From NCBI RefSeq assembly GCF_030035675.1, contig NC_084482.1, forward strand, positions 220,991,943-221,055,942: a stretch of 64,000 bases of DNA. Reading direction: 5' to 3'. The translations under genes were made by a program, and so were the position numbers. The notes beneath the pieces were generated by a model that made no database searches, had not been told where the DNA came from, and saw nothing but the letters and a program-made list of their open reading frames with translations. Below are positions 23,587-36,059 of the stretch, piece by piece. The DNA comes from Rhineura floridana (Eukaryota; Chordata; Lepidosauria; Squamata; Rhineuridae). The stretch's first letter is position 1. Every line of letters starts with the position of its first letter.

Positions 23587-25708
23587 GACTTCCGGGAAGG
23601 GTGACTTAGCCTGTGCCTGCTTTTGAGACGGGCTCCTGCCTCAAAAGAAGCTTATTCAGATATATCAGTCAGTTTTTTCTTTTTTTTTTGACTGATTAAA
23701 CTTCTCCCGGGTAGGGAGAAACGAAGAGATTAACCTCAAAGCCTATTTTTGTTGGGACGACCAGATCTCATTAATTTATGGGACGAGGTCCAGCCGACGA
23801 AGGTGGGACGGATTTTCAACAACAAGCTCTATCTGATAAAGCGAACGTTCATCTTATCTTCTAAGAGAGAACGCACTAACAGGCAAGCACCCTTCTTTCT
23901 ATATTTTTCTTTTACTTGACTTAAATTGTTGCTGTTTAAAAGAGATTTGCCAGATTGATCGGTTTTTGACATCTCACTGGGGAGCCATAACTTCTCTCTG
24001 CTACTCACTAATTAATAGCTTATCTCTGTTTTTGTTGCAAAAAGCTGTCCTGGATTTGCATTCTAAAGATATACACAGAAGAGGGATTTCTATTCCAGAT
24101 TTTTATTTTGAAGAATATTATATTGTCTGAGACTACTCTCTTTTTGGTCTATTTTATTTTGACGAATCTGTTTCCTGACGCCATTAATTGTTTCGATCCT
24201 GGGAACTGCATTTTGTTTACTTAAGCATGGAGAGATAAGGCTGTCTGCTCTGTTTATACTGTGATGTCACCAAGTTTGGAGTATTAACCCAATTGTTGCT
24301 GAAATAAGAAGTGGTTTTCCTATATTTTTTTTTTAAAATGGCAATTAAGAAAGTGGCTGAGAATCTGGAAATAACTATGTTTCAGAAAATAATGGATGAG
24401 ATTGAGATAACGAAACAAAACCTGCGACAGGGTTGTAAGGAGCTGAAAATTGAATTGAGTAAAATGATGCAGGAGATTAAAGATATAGGGGTCCCTGTGA
24501 GAGAGGTGACCCTGGAAGGGGTCCCTGTGAGAGAGGAGACCCCGGAGATTGGAACAAACGTGGAACAGGAAAAAGATTTGGAGTCTATGGACTTTAGAAA
24601 TAAAATCTATTGTTTGGAGACACAGGAGATTAAAGATATAGGGGTCCTTGTGAGAGAGGAGACCCTGGAGACTGGAACATGGGTCCCTGTGAGAGAGGAG
24701 ACCCTGGAGACTGGAACAGGGGTCCCTGTGAGAGAGGAGACCCCGGAGATTGGAACAAACGTGGAACAGGAAAAAGATTTGGAGTCTATGGACTTTAGAA
24801 ATAAAATCTATTGTTTGGAACTCAATGTTATCTCTGAAGAAATTAATGAAGATTCTAGAGATAAAGTTATCAATGGCATGGATAATCTTCTGGACTGGAA
24901 TGATGTGATGGAGCCCAATATAGAGAAAATCTATGGAATTAACTGCAGCCATGTGACAATGGAAAAACTTTCAAGAGATGACCCAGTGTATTTTGAAAAA
25001 AAGAACAGAGATATGATTTTACAGCAGTATTTCAGCAACCTATTCAGAATGGATGGCAAGAAAATATTTGGGATAGAGGTAATTCCCATCAGACTCTTAC
25101 TATATGACTATGGCTTTGACAGCAAGATTATTATGGAATACTGATAATGGAAGATTGGATACTGAAATTACTGGACTTAACAAGACTACTGAAGATGGAA
25201 GATGGAAAATGGAACTAATAGGGATAATAGAACAATGGCTACTGAAATTACTGAACCTAACAGATTCTGATGTGATGGATTAATTGAAATGTTTATTTTG
25301 ACTATGGTTATGACAATAAGATTATCATAATTAGTAATGAGATGGATTAATCGATATACTTATCTGGAAAAAAAAATTGATAGATATATTTCTTAAAGAA
25401 TTGAAACCTCTCTTTGACTTTTTGTGGAAAGAATAAAGTAATGTTTATGAGATTTGATGATTAAGTAAGATAACTACTGGAGGAAAGTGATTTTATAATA
25501 TGACTTAAGAGACAGGATTGTTATATATTATAGACTTATAACTGATTTGATCTTTGACAAATGGGAAGTCAATATTTTACTCTTTATTTTTTTATTTTTT
25601 TTTTTTTGTTTAACTATTTTTGATTTTGTTTTTTGTCTTTGAATGTTTTATGATTTCGTCTTGTATGTTTTATGAAAATCTGAATAAAAATTATTGAAAA
25701 AAAAAAAA
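23587..25708 (+). mobile_element. ORF1-only L1 (HAL1-like), copy 2
   Basis: The element begins GACTTCCGGGAAGGG and ends AATAAAAATTATTG plus A run. It is flanked by a perfect 16-bp duplication GAAATATGGGGAGAGG at 23571-23586 and 25709-25724. Units A (4289-4304) and C (46781-46796) have the same site unbroken, each with one base different. Apart from scattered differences it equals copy 1, including the ORF1 repeat expansion and the missing ORF2. This indicates one recent source element. Confidence 0.93.
24338..25144 (+). CDS. L1 ORF1 protein, expanded-repeat form (268 aa), copy 2
   Basis: The intact frame starts MAIKKVAENLEITMFQK. It differs from copy 1 at three residues of the ORF1 proper (Thr to Met in the SKMTQ motif, Gly to Trp in one repeat, Ser to Phe in MDSRNK). 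The 13-residue repeat GVPVREETLETGT and the duplicated block ending NKIYCLE are the same as in copy 1, so the expansion existed in their common source. Coiled coil and RRM-like parts are as described for copy 1. Confidence 0.8.
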   Translation: MAIKKVAENLEITMFQKIMDEIEITKQNLRQGCKELKIELSKMMQEIKDIGVPVREVTLEGVPVREETPEIGTNVEQEKDLESMDFRNKIYCLETQEIKDIGVLVREETLETGTWVPVREETLETGTGVPVREETPEIGTNVEQEKDLESMDFRNKIYCLELNVISEEINEDSRDKVINGMDNLLDWNDVMEPNIEKIYGINCSHVTMEKLSRDDPVYFEKKNRDMILQQYFSNLFRMDGKKIFGIEVIPIRLLLYDYGFDSKIIMEY

Positions 25709-25724
25709 GAAATATGGGGAGAGG

Positions 25725-28700
25725 AAAAGTGAGATGCATTCAGTCTGGTTCAGCTCACTGGGTAATGAAAAGAGTATGAAGAACTACTTGCAATACATCC
25801 ATTTCAAGATCAGCAGGACACGTTATTTGGTACCATCCACTTGTATAATCTGAGTTAACCTTTAGACATTTCTGGACTACAACTCCCATCATCCCTGGCA
25901 TTCTGCCATGTTGTCCAGGGGTGATGGGAGTTGGTCCAACCATACCTGGAGGGCACCAAGTTACAGAACACTACTCCAAGTTGGAGAGGTGATGCACAAG
26001 GTGGAAAGCTTAACAGCAAACTCACCACACAGGGTTGAGCAACTGGGGTAATAAGTTGATTTGCTTATTATAGGTTTATCCAAACATTTCAATATATTTT
26101 TATATTTCTGTGCAGGCTTTCCTCTAATGAGCTCACCGTGGGAAACATAATTTGTCCCCCTCCTTTTGTCTTCACAACAACACTGTCACTGGGACCAGGA
26201 TACCACCTGAATTTCACTCCTGAGCAGGGATTTGAACCTGGGTCTCTGTGGACATAGTTCAGCATTAAACTATGATTCCAATACAATAGACACACACACT
26301 TCCACAGATGTGGAAGGTCCCACACAGAGTGGATGTCTGAAATCTAGAGTGGCACATAAAAGTTTATCCTCACAACAATCCAGTGAGGTGGGCTGGGCTG
26401 AAAAAAAGTAGACCCAGAGACCTGCATAGATCTGGGGGGGGAGATCTTAGACCCCTTACTTTTATAGGAGCAGGCTCTCAGCAGAGTCCCCATGTCTCCA
26501 GCAACTTGTGAGCCAATCAGCAAGAAAGGAGAGTGTATTAGCCACTGAGAAGAGTCTTCTAACATGCTTCCTTGTTCTTTCCTGATAATTAGAGTGAATC
26601 AGAGTGAAAGGAGGTGAAGTCAGCCACTGAGACTCTTCTCAGGAGGCAACACTTTGCCCTTCCATGCTTTTTGGCTCCTAGCTGTGGGAGAAGGCATTAA
26701 CATGCATCTCATTCTCAACCCCGCAGGAACAGGATGGGAGGGGGCATGGCTATCATGAATGGACCCTGCACTTCTGAATTTGCCACTACACTACTGTAGA
26801 GATGTGAAGGCCCATAACAAAAGTGGAAAATTTGGGAGGGAAAACAGTTTTTTTTCTCCCCCCTCGTGCTCTGACCCCGCTCCTTAGAGAGCTCTGTATT
26901 GCTGTCCTGGGCTCCTACTGGGAGGAAGGGCAGGATATAAATCTAATAATTAATTAATTGCGCTGAAGAAATGTCTGACTTGTTCCTGGCTACAAGAGAC
27001 TCTACTATACAAATGTCAGTGACACATCCATAGCTCTACCCACTCTGGCATTTGACAGTAAATTGGCTGCTTGTGCGTAAATGTGGCCCTCGGGTTGAAG
27101 AATATTCCCTAACCACTACATTAGCCACAGGCTCTCATCCAAGACCGCCTTACAGAGCTCTTGCGACCACTGCCCAGCTATTGTGCTTTGGACAGAGGGG
27201 ACGCTGCCAGCACCCCCACAGAGGAGCCAATCCTGCAAGAGAAGCTGAGATCCACCCCAAGGGGGCTTCGATGTTCCCCTCCAACACACTCCCAAGGGGA
27301 TGTCTGGAGAAGCCTCTTCCCCTGGAGCCCAGCTGAGGAGGGGACATTTATTCATCCATTTCCTCCATCCTCTGCCTTGAAAGCTTCGAGAAACCCATTC
27401 AGAGCCTGGTCAGTTTCAGATTCCTCTCTCCATCCCTCCATCTTCCTTGCCTGGCAGGAAGGAAACTGACTAGTCCCTCTTCCAGTATAGGAAATCCAAA
27501 AGGGGCTCTTCCTCCAGCTCTGGGGCACTTTCTAGGGATTCCCAGAGGGAAGAGGGGCCACTTCCATCAACCCCCTCCCCCTCCCAAAAAACAAACCTTC
27601 CTTCCCTCATCAGTCCCGTCAGGCCCAGGAATTGCAAAGGCAGCTCCCCTCCCCCAGCTGTGGCCCTCAAAACCAACACAGGACATCAACCCCCAACAGC
27701 TGCATCCCTTTCCCTGGGCGATGGCTTCCAAGAGGGCCTCGAAAGGCCAACCCCGCGGCACTTCGGTCCCCCTCTGCAAATGGATTGCATGCAGCAGGGG
27801 TCCCTCTGAAGAAAGGGGGGAGTGGGGCTCTTCCCTCCTTTTCCCTCACCCCCCAACAAAAATACCAAATCCCCCCCTTGCACCTCTTTGCCCTCTGCAC
27901 GCTCCGGCTTCCTCCTCTCTGGGCCTAATACTTTCTTTACCCGGAATACCAATGAAGACAGCCCTCCTACTTCCCCTTCAATATGCTCTCCCCCCTCCAT
28001 GTGATTAAGACTTCCTGCCTCTCTAGGAACCAGAACTCCTTGCCTATCCCATCGGAGGACTAAGTGGCAAGAGCTGCTTCTGCCCCCCCACTGCCAACAG
28101 TTTCCTCCCTCCCTTCTGTCCCATTATTGCACCTCATCCTCCTCTCTTGCCTCCCGCAGAAGCAGCGGCAAGATAGGCGTGTCTGCTGTGTGATATATAC
28201 AATATACACATTTGTGTGTAAAAAGTAAAGTGTTCAGGAGGGACGGTGTAAAAGCTGGAACGGAACACGCCGGAATGGGCTCTTTAGAAAAGAAATTGAT
28301 GCCAAAAACTCTAGGATGTGTTAGAGACACATGAGAACAACATTTAGGAACAAAAACCATTCCGATAGCATTTTTATCAACCCTTTAACAACCAAAATGC
28401 CCTCCGGAACGAATGAACAGCCCCGAACGGCGACTTCCCAGCGAGCCAGACCCACCAAATTCACCAGTCCCACATGACTACATGGGATGCATGCAATAAG
28501 ACACAAAACGTCCATACAATCCACGTTCCGATACCCGTTCCGGGCTATAATAAATTTTTACGTAAAAAAGCCCGGAAAGGCGACTTCCCAATCAGCCAGA
28601 CCTACCAAAATTCACCAACCACACATGTTGCTGCCTCTCCTTTTGTTGGGAAATGGGAGATAGCACAGGATGACCCAGGAACCTCTGGGGTGATCAGCAA

Positions 28701-29930
28701 TACCCTTTCTTGCTGTTTGTAGGTCCACTAAGCAGCACTATTGGTGCTGCTACCAGGTTGCGAATGGCTGGTGAATTGGGGAGGGAGAGAGAAAGAGAGA
28801 TTGGAGGGTCAAGTCGGCTGGCAGAAGGGGGAGAGAATAGAGTTTGCCTTCTGTGAAATAGATGTGCTATCACAGGAAAAAAACTGGGTTCAAAGAAGTG
28901 CTCTTGTGTGCTTGGGCTCAGACTCCACCTCTGCCTTGTATTCAAGTTCTGGGCCAAACCTCACCAGTTTGCTTTCTGTGAAATGAGTTTCTGACACAAC
29001 TACTTTCAAAATCAAGGTTATTAAAGTCTGGAACCTGTGGGAGGGACTCCTACTCATTGGGCAGAGCGCATGAGGTGGAGGCAGAAGAACTTTCCAGTCA
29101 AAAGGCTCTCAGGCAAGAAGGCTGGAGAACAGGACCTTGGACAGCCACTGCCAGTCTGAGGGCCAAACTAGAGGAGATACCAATCATGCAACAAACAATT
29201 GCACGATGAGCTTTGCAACACTAAATTGAAGGTGCAGGGCAGTTGATCCCTAGTGGGGTCCTGACATGCACCTGTTATTTATATTGGGAACAACAACAAT
29301 AACACCAGCTCACCAGTCTAATCACTTTTACTGGCTAGATCCCAAGGAAGAGGCAGGAGGAGACAGGAACAGGGAGTCCTTCAAGAAACCTGGTCCCCAA
29401 GATCAGCAGTTGTGCAACTGACCTCCCAGTCAGTAATCTTCACACTTGTGATTCCCAGAAAATGGCATTCAGAGGCATACTGCTTCCCAGAGAGAAACTA
29501 CAGGGAAGCATCATTAACAATTGCATAACATGGATTAGTTACACAACATGGATTAGTTTGAAGTTACCAGACCATTCATATATCTGGCCCAGAACTATCT
29601 ATCCCAACAAACTGCCTCCCCCAATAATTTAAGCAGAGATTTTCTGCAGCTTTGCTGCCTTTGCTAAAGGCCCTTCTATTGCCTGGAGAAGCCATTTGGC
29701 TATGTGACCGCTGACAAAACCCAATTCTCACTCCTTTTCTCTATGCGCACCAGATGACAGTGAGGTCCTTCATTTGCCTGCTAGGAAATAGCACTGAGAC
29801 CAGATGAGACTGCGGAGTGAAATCAGTTTGGAAAATGTATTTAAAATACATCAGCAGAAAACTAGTGAATTCATTTTACTTTATGAAAGATGTTAGAATA
29901 GCCAATACAAAAAATATCTAAGCAAAATAA
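25725..29930. other. 3' flank of gene B, no gene recognised
   Basis: This is the counterpart of 4305-9990. It contains a MITE at about 25860-25980, SINE pieces at 26100-26460, one GC-rich block at 27060-28015 and the tandem pair near 28400-28680. From about 29374 it matches the sequence that follows the unit C/D junction. Open frames in the GC-rich block are not conserved between copies. Confidence 0.5.
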
Positions 29931-31021
29931 TAAATAATAATAAATAAAATTTTATTTTTGAGTCGCCTATCTGGCCGAATAAACGGCCACTCTAGGCGAC
30001 GTACAATGTCATGATAAAATACAATACAACCAGAAATATAATAAAATTAAACAGCATTAAACAACATTAGAAACTGACCCATCCCCAGAGACCCCATAGG
30101 CCTGCCTGAATAGCCAGGTCTTTAAGGCCCGGCGGAAACCTGTCAGGGAGGGGGTGTGGCGAAGATCGAAAGGAAGGGAGTTCCAGAGGGTGGGGCCACA
30201 ATCGAAAATGCCCTCTTTCTGGTCCGCACCAGCCTAGCTGTTTTAACTGATGGGACCGAGAGAAGGTCTTGTGTGGCTGATCTTGTCAGGCGGCTTAATT
30301 GGTGATGCTGGAAGCGCTCCTTCAGATAAACTGGGCCGGAACTGTATAGGGTTTTAAAGGTCAATACCAACACCTTGAATTGGACCCGGTAAACAACTGG
30401 TAACCAGTGTAGATCCACTAACACCGGGGTGATATGATCATGGCGACGGCTGTTCTTAATCAAGCGCGCCGCCGCATTCTGTACCAGCTGTAATTTCCGG
30501 ACCGTTTTCAAGGGTAACCCCACGTAGAGCACATTACAGTAGTCTAAGTGAGAGGAGACCAGGGCATGTATCACCCGTGGGAGCAGATGTACAGGAAGGC
30601 AGGGTTGTAGCCTCCGTAGCAGATGTAATTGACACCAAGCCACCCGGCTCACTGCTGAGACCTGAGCCTCCATAGACAAGGCTATGGACCTGGTCTTTCA
30701 GGGGTAATCTTACCCCATTAAACATCAGGTCTATATCCCCCAACCTTCTCTTGTCCCCCATGAGCAACACCTCGGTCTTGTCGGGGTTTAGTTTCAGCCT
30801 ATTCCTTCCCATCCATTCACTTACGGAATCCAGGCACTTGTACATGGTATCCACAGCCAACTCTGGTGAGGACTTAAACGAGAGATAGAGCTGAGTGTCA
30901 TCTGCGCTTTGGTGAAACTGCAGCCCGAATCTCCTGATGATGGCTCCCAGCGGTTTTACATAGATGTTGAATAGCATGGGGGAGAGGATAGATCCCTGTG
31001 GAACTCCGGAATTGAGAGCCC
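29931..31021 (-). mobile_element. L2 LINE, 5' truncated, in the 3' flank of gene B
   Basis: The minus strand carries the end of an L2 reverse transcriptase: SADDTQLYLSF, RLKLNPDKTEVLLMG, then in a second frame HLDYCNVLYVGLPLKTVRKL, AAARLIKNSRRHDHITPVL and DLHWLPVVYRVQFKVLVLTF. It has a TAAATAA-type tail at 29931. Units A, C and D are uninterrupted here (GCAAAATAAAAACCAT near 9992, 51146 and 59379), so it is specific to B. A frameshift near 30680 separates the two frames. Only a short target duplication (AATAA) is visible. Confidence 0.9.
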
Positions 31022-31659
31022 AATAAAAACCATGTTATACACAAAAATACATTTTTTAGTTATTTATATTAATAAAATGTGTACACTGCAGAAGAATTTT
31101 ATAAAGAATATAAAATGTACATTAAAATGGTCAATAAAAAATCAACATTTAAAAAACACTAAAAATCAATAAAATCAACAGTTAAAGGTATGCTAAACTG
31201 AACTATATGAAAACAATCAGTAAGGAGACCATTAGAAACAAGGACTAGTATTTTTTTAAATCACTTCCCTGAAAGTATCTCAAAAATACCAACAATAATA
31301 AAAAAATCATATGCAAACCAATGAAAAACATTTTAAAATCCCACAGAAACAGTAATAAAGCTCTGCCCTTAAAAGGTTTGTTGAAAAAGGAAGGTCTTCT
31401 ATAGGCACCACACAAAAAAACACCTGTCTGATATGTAACAGGAGGAAGTTCAAAAAAGTAGATGCCACCACACAAAAGGCCACGTTTCTCTATCAAGCAG
31501 AGTGGACTTCCCAATGAGATGGTATGCGTAAGAGGCCATCCTCTGCAGATTTCAGTGATGGGCTGCATATATAACAGGTGAGATAATTTTTTAAGCATCC
31601 TGGCCCCAACCTGTATAGGGCTTTAATCTATGTAGCCTGCAAGATGAAGAATAAAGCTC
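31022..31659. other. Proximal 3' flank of gene B; empty SINE site
   Basis: AT-rich flank equals 9990-10970 of A without the SINE. TTAAAATCCCACA at 31333-31345 is the single, unfilled target of the SINE seen in A, C and D. A stretch near 31250 is also missing compared with the others. Confidence 0.6.
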
Positions 31660-31808
31660 CCATTGAAGTTCTTTCCATACTCCCTACATTTCAATTGTTT
31701 CTTTCATTGAATCTCTTTCCATAGTCCGTGCATTAAAAAAGTTACTCCATAGTGTTTTTTCATGCGAAGTAACTGTGCTCTGATTGAACCTCTTTCCACT
31801 CACTACAT
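31660..31808 (-). pseudogene. Ghost fingers downstream of gene B
   Basis: Past the stop codon the minus strand still shows finger remnants: [12 protein letters not shown] in a shifted frame, and GGAGTATGGAAAGAAC further down. The array was longer once. One base lost from the TGEKP linker turns it into TGETI followed by a stop. Confidence 0.7.
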
Positions 31809-33520
31809 TTAAATGGTTTCTCCCGTGTGGGTTCTGTGATGTAAAACAAGCCTACTGCTTACACTGAAGCTTTTTCCACACTCCCTGCATTTAAACGGTT
31901 TCTCCCCTGTATGGGTTCTTTGATGTAATTTAAGGCTACTGCTTCGACTGAAGCACTTTCCACACTCCCTGCATTTAAATGGTTTCTCCCCTGTGTGGGT
32001 TCTGTGATGTAATTTAAGGCTACTGCTCTCACTGAAGCTCTTTCCACACTCCTTGCATTTAAATGGTTTCTCCCCTGTGTGGGTTCTGTGATGTAATTTA
32101 AGGCTACAGCTTCGACTGAAGCTTTTTCCACACTCCCTGCATTTAAACGGTTTCTCCCCTGTGTGGGTTCTTTGATGTGAAGTAAGCTTACTTCTCTGAC
32201 TAAAGCTCTTTCCACACTGCATGCATTTAAATGGTTTCTCCCCTGTGTGTGTTCGGTGATGTAATTTCAGGCTACTGCTTAAACTGAAGCTCTTTCCACA
32301 CTCACTGCATTTAAAAGGTTTCTCCCCTGTGTGTGTTCTTTCATGTGATGTAAGGCTACCGCTCTGACTGAAGCGCTTTCCGCACTCTTTGCATTTAAAT
32401 GGCTTCTCCCCTGTGTGGGTTCTTTGATGCGAAGTAACTTCACTGCTCTGACTGAAGCTCTTTCCACACTCACTGCATTTAAATGGCTTCTCCCCTGTAT
32501 GGGTTCTGTGATGTAAAGTAAGCTGACTGCTCTGACTGAAGCTCTTTCCACACTCCCTGCATTTAAATGGTTTCTCCCCTGTGTGGGTTCTTTCATGTGA
32601 TGTAAGTTGACCATTCTCAGGGAAGCTCTTTCCACACTCCCTGCACTTAAATGGTTTCTCCCCTGTGTGGGTTCTGTGATGTAAAATAAGTTTACTGCTT
32701 ACACTGAAGCTCTTTCCACACTCCCTGCATTTAAATGGTTTCTCCCCTGTGTGGGTTCTGTGATGTAAAGTAAGCTGACTGCTCTGACTGAAGCTCTTTC
32801 CACACTCTCTGCATTTAAATGGCTTCTCCCCTGTGTGGGTTCTGTGATGTAAAATAAGTATACTGTTTACACTGAAGCTCTTTCCACACTCCCTGCATTT
32901 AAATGGTTTCTCCCCTGTGTGGGTTCTGTGATGTAATTTAAGGCTACAGCTTCGACTGAAGCTTTTTCCACACTCCCTGCACTTAAATGGTTTCTCCCCT
33001 GTATGGGTTCTTTCATGTAAAGTAAGGTGACTGTTTACACTGAAGCTCTTTCCACACTTCATGCATTTAAAAGGTTTCTCGCCTGTATGGGTTCTTCGAT
33101 GCAAAGTAAGGTGACTGTTCTGACTGAAGCACTTTCCACACTCCCGGCATGTAAATGGTTTCTCCCCTGTGTGGGTTCTGTGATGTAAAGTAAGTCTACT
33201 GCTCTCACTGAAGCTCTTTCCACACTCCTTGCATTTAAATGGTTTCTCCCCTGTGTGGGTTCTGTGATGTGAAGTAAGGCTATTTTTTACACTGAAGCTC
33301 TTTCCACATTCCATGCATTTAAATGGTTTTTCTCCGGTGTGTGTTGTTTGATGAAAACTATGACAAGTAGAGGATTTCTTGCTCCCATTCTTTGGCTGCT
33401 TTCTTTCAGACGTTTTTGGTCCCCTGTGATTTCCAAATATCTCTTTTTGACTCTCAGTCTTGGCTATTACCAGTGGCACCATCTGTTTTTTTCTATAATT
33501 CACATTCTGCCGGTCACCTG
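31809..33520 (-). CDS. Gene B, zinc-finger exon (18 C2H2 fingers), likely intact KRAB-ZNF
   Basis: The exon starts after a pyrimidine-rich CAGCAG acceptor, entered in phase 1: [20 protein letters not shown], then 18 tandem 28-residue C2H2 fingers joined by TGEKP linkers. All 18 keep both Cys and both His. A partial relic (CHSFHQTTH) precedes finger 1. With exon 1 (44711-44785) and KRAB-A (43491-43617) the coding length is 1914 nt, in frame, for 637 residues; the KRAB-B-like exon would add 28. Expected role: nuclear DNA-binding repressor. It ends with TGETI where a linker lost one base. No orthologue name can be given. Confidence 0.9.
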
Positions 33521-33657
33521 CTGAGGGGGAAGAGGGTTGAAAAAAACACATTGGAATTTCAAGGCAAAAACAATGCATTTCATCACAGATGAAGCCCAAT
33601 TATCTGCTTCTCTATTTTTGCATCTCCATAATTCTCCCCCTTTTATCTTGTATAGCC

Positions 33658-35071
33658 CTCCCTCCCTATTCAATATCTATAAAAGTCGCTGACAAAACGC
33701 CTGTCGGCAGTAAACTCTCACCCTCCTGTCTTGGCAAGGAGACACTTAACCTGTCTTCTATATGCCGATGACATTGCCCTGTTATCCCAAACGCAGGTGG
33801 GCATACGTCATCTCTTAAGAGAACTTGCCTCCTTTTGTGTGGATGAACTTTTGAGAATTAACTATGCAAAATGCAAGGTTTTATTTTTCGCCAAAGTAGA
33901 CATAAACACCGCTGGCAAACTGACAACCATATTATTGACCAAGTCAACGCCTTCAGTTACCTTGGCATTGCATTCCATCCCTTAGGTTCTTGGAATGCGC
34001 ATTTTGTCCAGTCTGCTACGACTGCACAGAAATCAGCAGGAGCTTTACTGACCTTCTTTTATACAAAGGGTGGTCAGTACATTCTGGCAGCAGTCCAGGT
34101 ATTCAACGCCAACGTGCTTCCTCAACTTCTTTACAGGACCCAAATTTGTAGTGGAGGCAATTACGCATGGTTGGAGAGGGTACAATCTAAATTCATGAGG
34201 TCCGTTTTGGGCGCTCCAAGATGTGTCCCCAATGTGACCTTACGCTTGGAATTAGGTGCCCTTCTGATTGAGACCCACGCTTGGATAGTAAAATTTAACT
34301 ACTGGATGAAGCTGCTATTTTTACCCACGGGATTGCCCCCATTAACTTTGGAAGATTCCTTCCAATCTCAATGGCATCGGGTAATGATTCACAAATTCGG
34401 AACTCTCGGTTTTTCGCTCCCAGCGATTGGTGCCCTAGGCTATACGACCGCTAAAACAACAATTATCCAATGCCTCAAAGATGTTGAGTATCAGAACAAC
34501 ATGAGCCTAGTTGCCGCTTATTCACAATGCAGTATTAATGTAAATCCCTGTATCTTGGCCACTTACATTTCAACTTTATCTACCCCAAAACTCAGGAGAG
34601 CTTTTACCCTGGCACGATTCAATGTTCTGCCCTCGGCACTAATGGAGGGTAGATACAGGGGAGTCGATTGTTATGATCGAACTTGCCCCTGTGGAGCAGA
34701 TGCGGTGGAGACAGTGAGCCATGTACTACTTTGCTGCCCTTTTTATTCAGATCTCCGCCTTAAGTTCATCTCCCCACTTTTATCTAATATTCTTCTGAGC
34801 CCAGAAGCTATGATTTTACAATATTTAACAGCAGATTCAGAATCACGGATCACTCTGAGGTCGCCTCGTTCTGCACAGCTGCTATGGCTCGCAGGAGGGA
34901 CCTAATGCGATGTCTATTAGATCAAGGTTTTAGCTAGATTACTATGTGGACCCGGTTTTAGCTTTTTAGCTTTCTCACTGCAATGATACTGTATTGTATT
35001 CTATCTCCACTCTGATATTCAGAGGATTCGTAATTATATTGCTGGTCTTGGACCGTAACAAAGATTTTACG
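33658..35071 (+). mobile_element. Unclassified non-LTR retrotransposon, 5' truncated (unit B)
   Basis: The reading frames give the end of a reverse transcriptase: LTCLLYADDIALLSQTQVGI with the YADD box, FSYLGIAFHPLGSWNAHFVQ, RVQSKFMRSVLGAPRCVPN, and a C-terminal Cys-Cys-His-Cys motif, CPCGADAVETVSHVLLCCPF. One frameshift near 33894 separates YADD from the long frame 33871-34905. The flanks TTATCTTTGCATGGCC (35072-35087) and a diverged match at 33643-33657 are the target duplication; unit A is uninterrupted near 14660. It ends AACAAAGATTTTAC, without poly-A. The C-terminal motif suggests a clade of the I, R1, Ingi/Vingi or R4 type, not CR1 or L2. Confidence 0.75.
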
Positions 35072-35593
35072 TTATCTTTGCATGGCCAGATGAAAGCAAG
35101 GTTACCTGAATATCCTACAGTGTCACACAGCAACATCAATTCCTTTCAGGTCCATATAACACTTGATGTCACTAAGCCCAGATTTGTCTGGGTTTCCTCC
35201 TACTGCCATACAACTGTGATATATATTTCTAAAATAATATGCAATGAAAAGAGGGGTGTGGGGGAAGAGAAGGGCAGCAAGTCTGCAGAACAGGACAAAC
35301 TGGGCACAGCTCACTTCTCCTTGATTCTTAATAATTTGACTGCAGTCAAAAGAGCCGGTCAGACAGAAATATAGGAACAAATGAAGTTGTGATATACTAA
35401 GTCAGAGCCTGGTCCCTCGAGCTCAGTACTGTCAATACTGGCTGGCAGCTGCGCTGCAGGTTTTCAGATAAAGACACTTCCAAATTCCACCTGAAGATTC
35501 AAGGGATTAAAGTTAGCTGAGCTAAGACAGAGATGGCCAAAGACCAACACTACATGAGTTTGCAATGATGCTCTGAACCGTAAGGGGAATGCC

Positions 35594-35677
35594 CGACTGA
35601 TCTCTCCCCTTCATCAAAGCCCTGTACAATTAGATCTTGTTCTTCCAGCCAAGAGACTAAGCCCAGGTTTGACATTT
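35594..35677 (-). CDS. KRAB-B-like exon of gene B (donor altered)
   Basis: It reads EMSNLGLVSWLEEQDLIVQG, then FDEGERSVG, and the acceptor CTTTGAAAG is intact. At the donor the bases after the exon are GG instead of GT (GTCGGGCATT). Since the exon is 84 nt with phase 1 at both ends, skipping it keeps the frame, so gene B may be spliced straight from KRAB-A to the fingers. Confidence 0.5.
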
Positions 35678-36059
35678 CTTTCAAAGATACAGATAAGCTA
35701 GTTAGTTCTGAACTGAAATTATTCTCCTCTCTCCAGAACAAAGAACGATCTTAGATCTCCTGGAGATGAATAGCACAGGGACATGTAGATCCAAATGTCT
35801 CTTGTGGACAAGAAACTGTTCAAAAACCTCAATTCAGTGACACTGTGGAAACCAATCCAGCTATCTTAATTTGGGGGATTTCTCAGCAGATGGGAAGGAA
35901 ACTTCAACATGGATGCCATTCCCCCTCTTTATATGAACAGCCTGGCTGGATCAGACCACAGGCCTATCTATTCCAGCATCCTCACAGTGCCAAAGTGGAT
36001 GCAGATGGGAAGTCTACAGGGAGCACATGAAGGCATCACTTAGCTCCAGCTGTTTTTCT

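Noticed and set aside
31859-32635. Frames with repeating ERASVRAV and [11 protein letters not shown] on the minus strand, and [19 protein letters not shown] on the plus strand
   Set aside because: These are other-frame readings of the 84-bp zinc-finger repeat.
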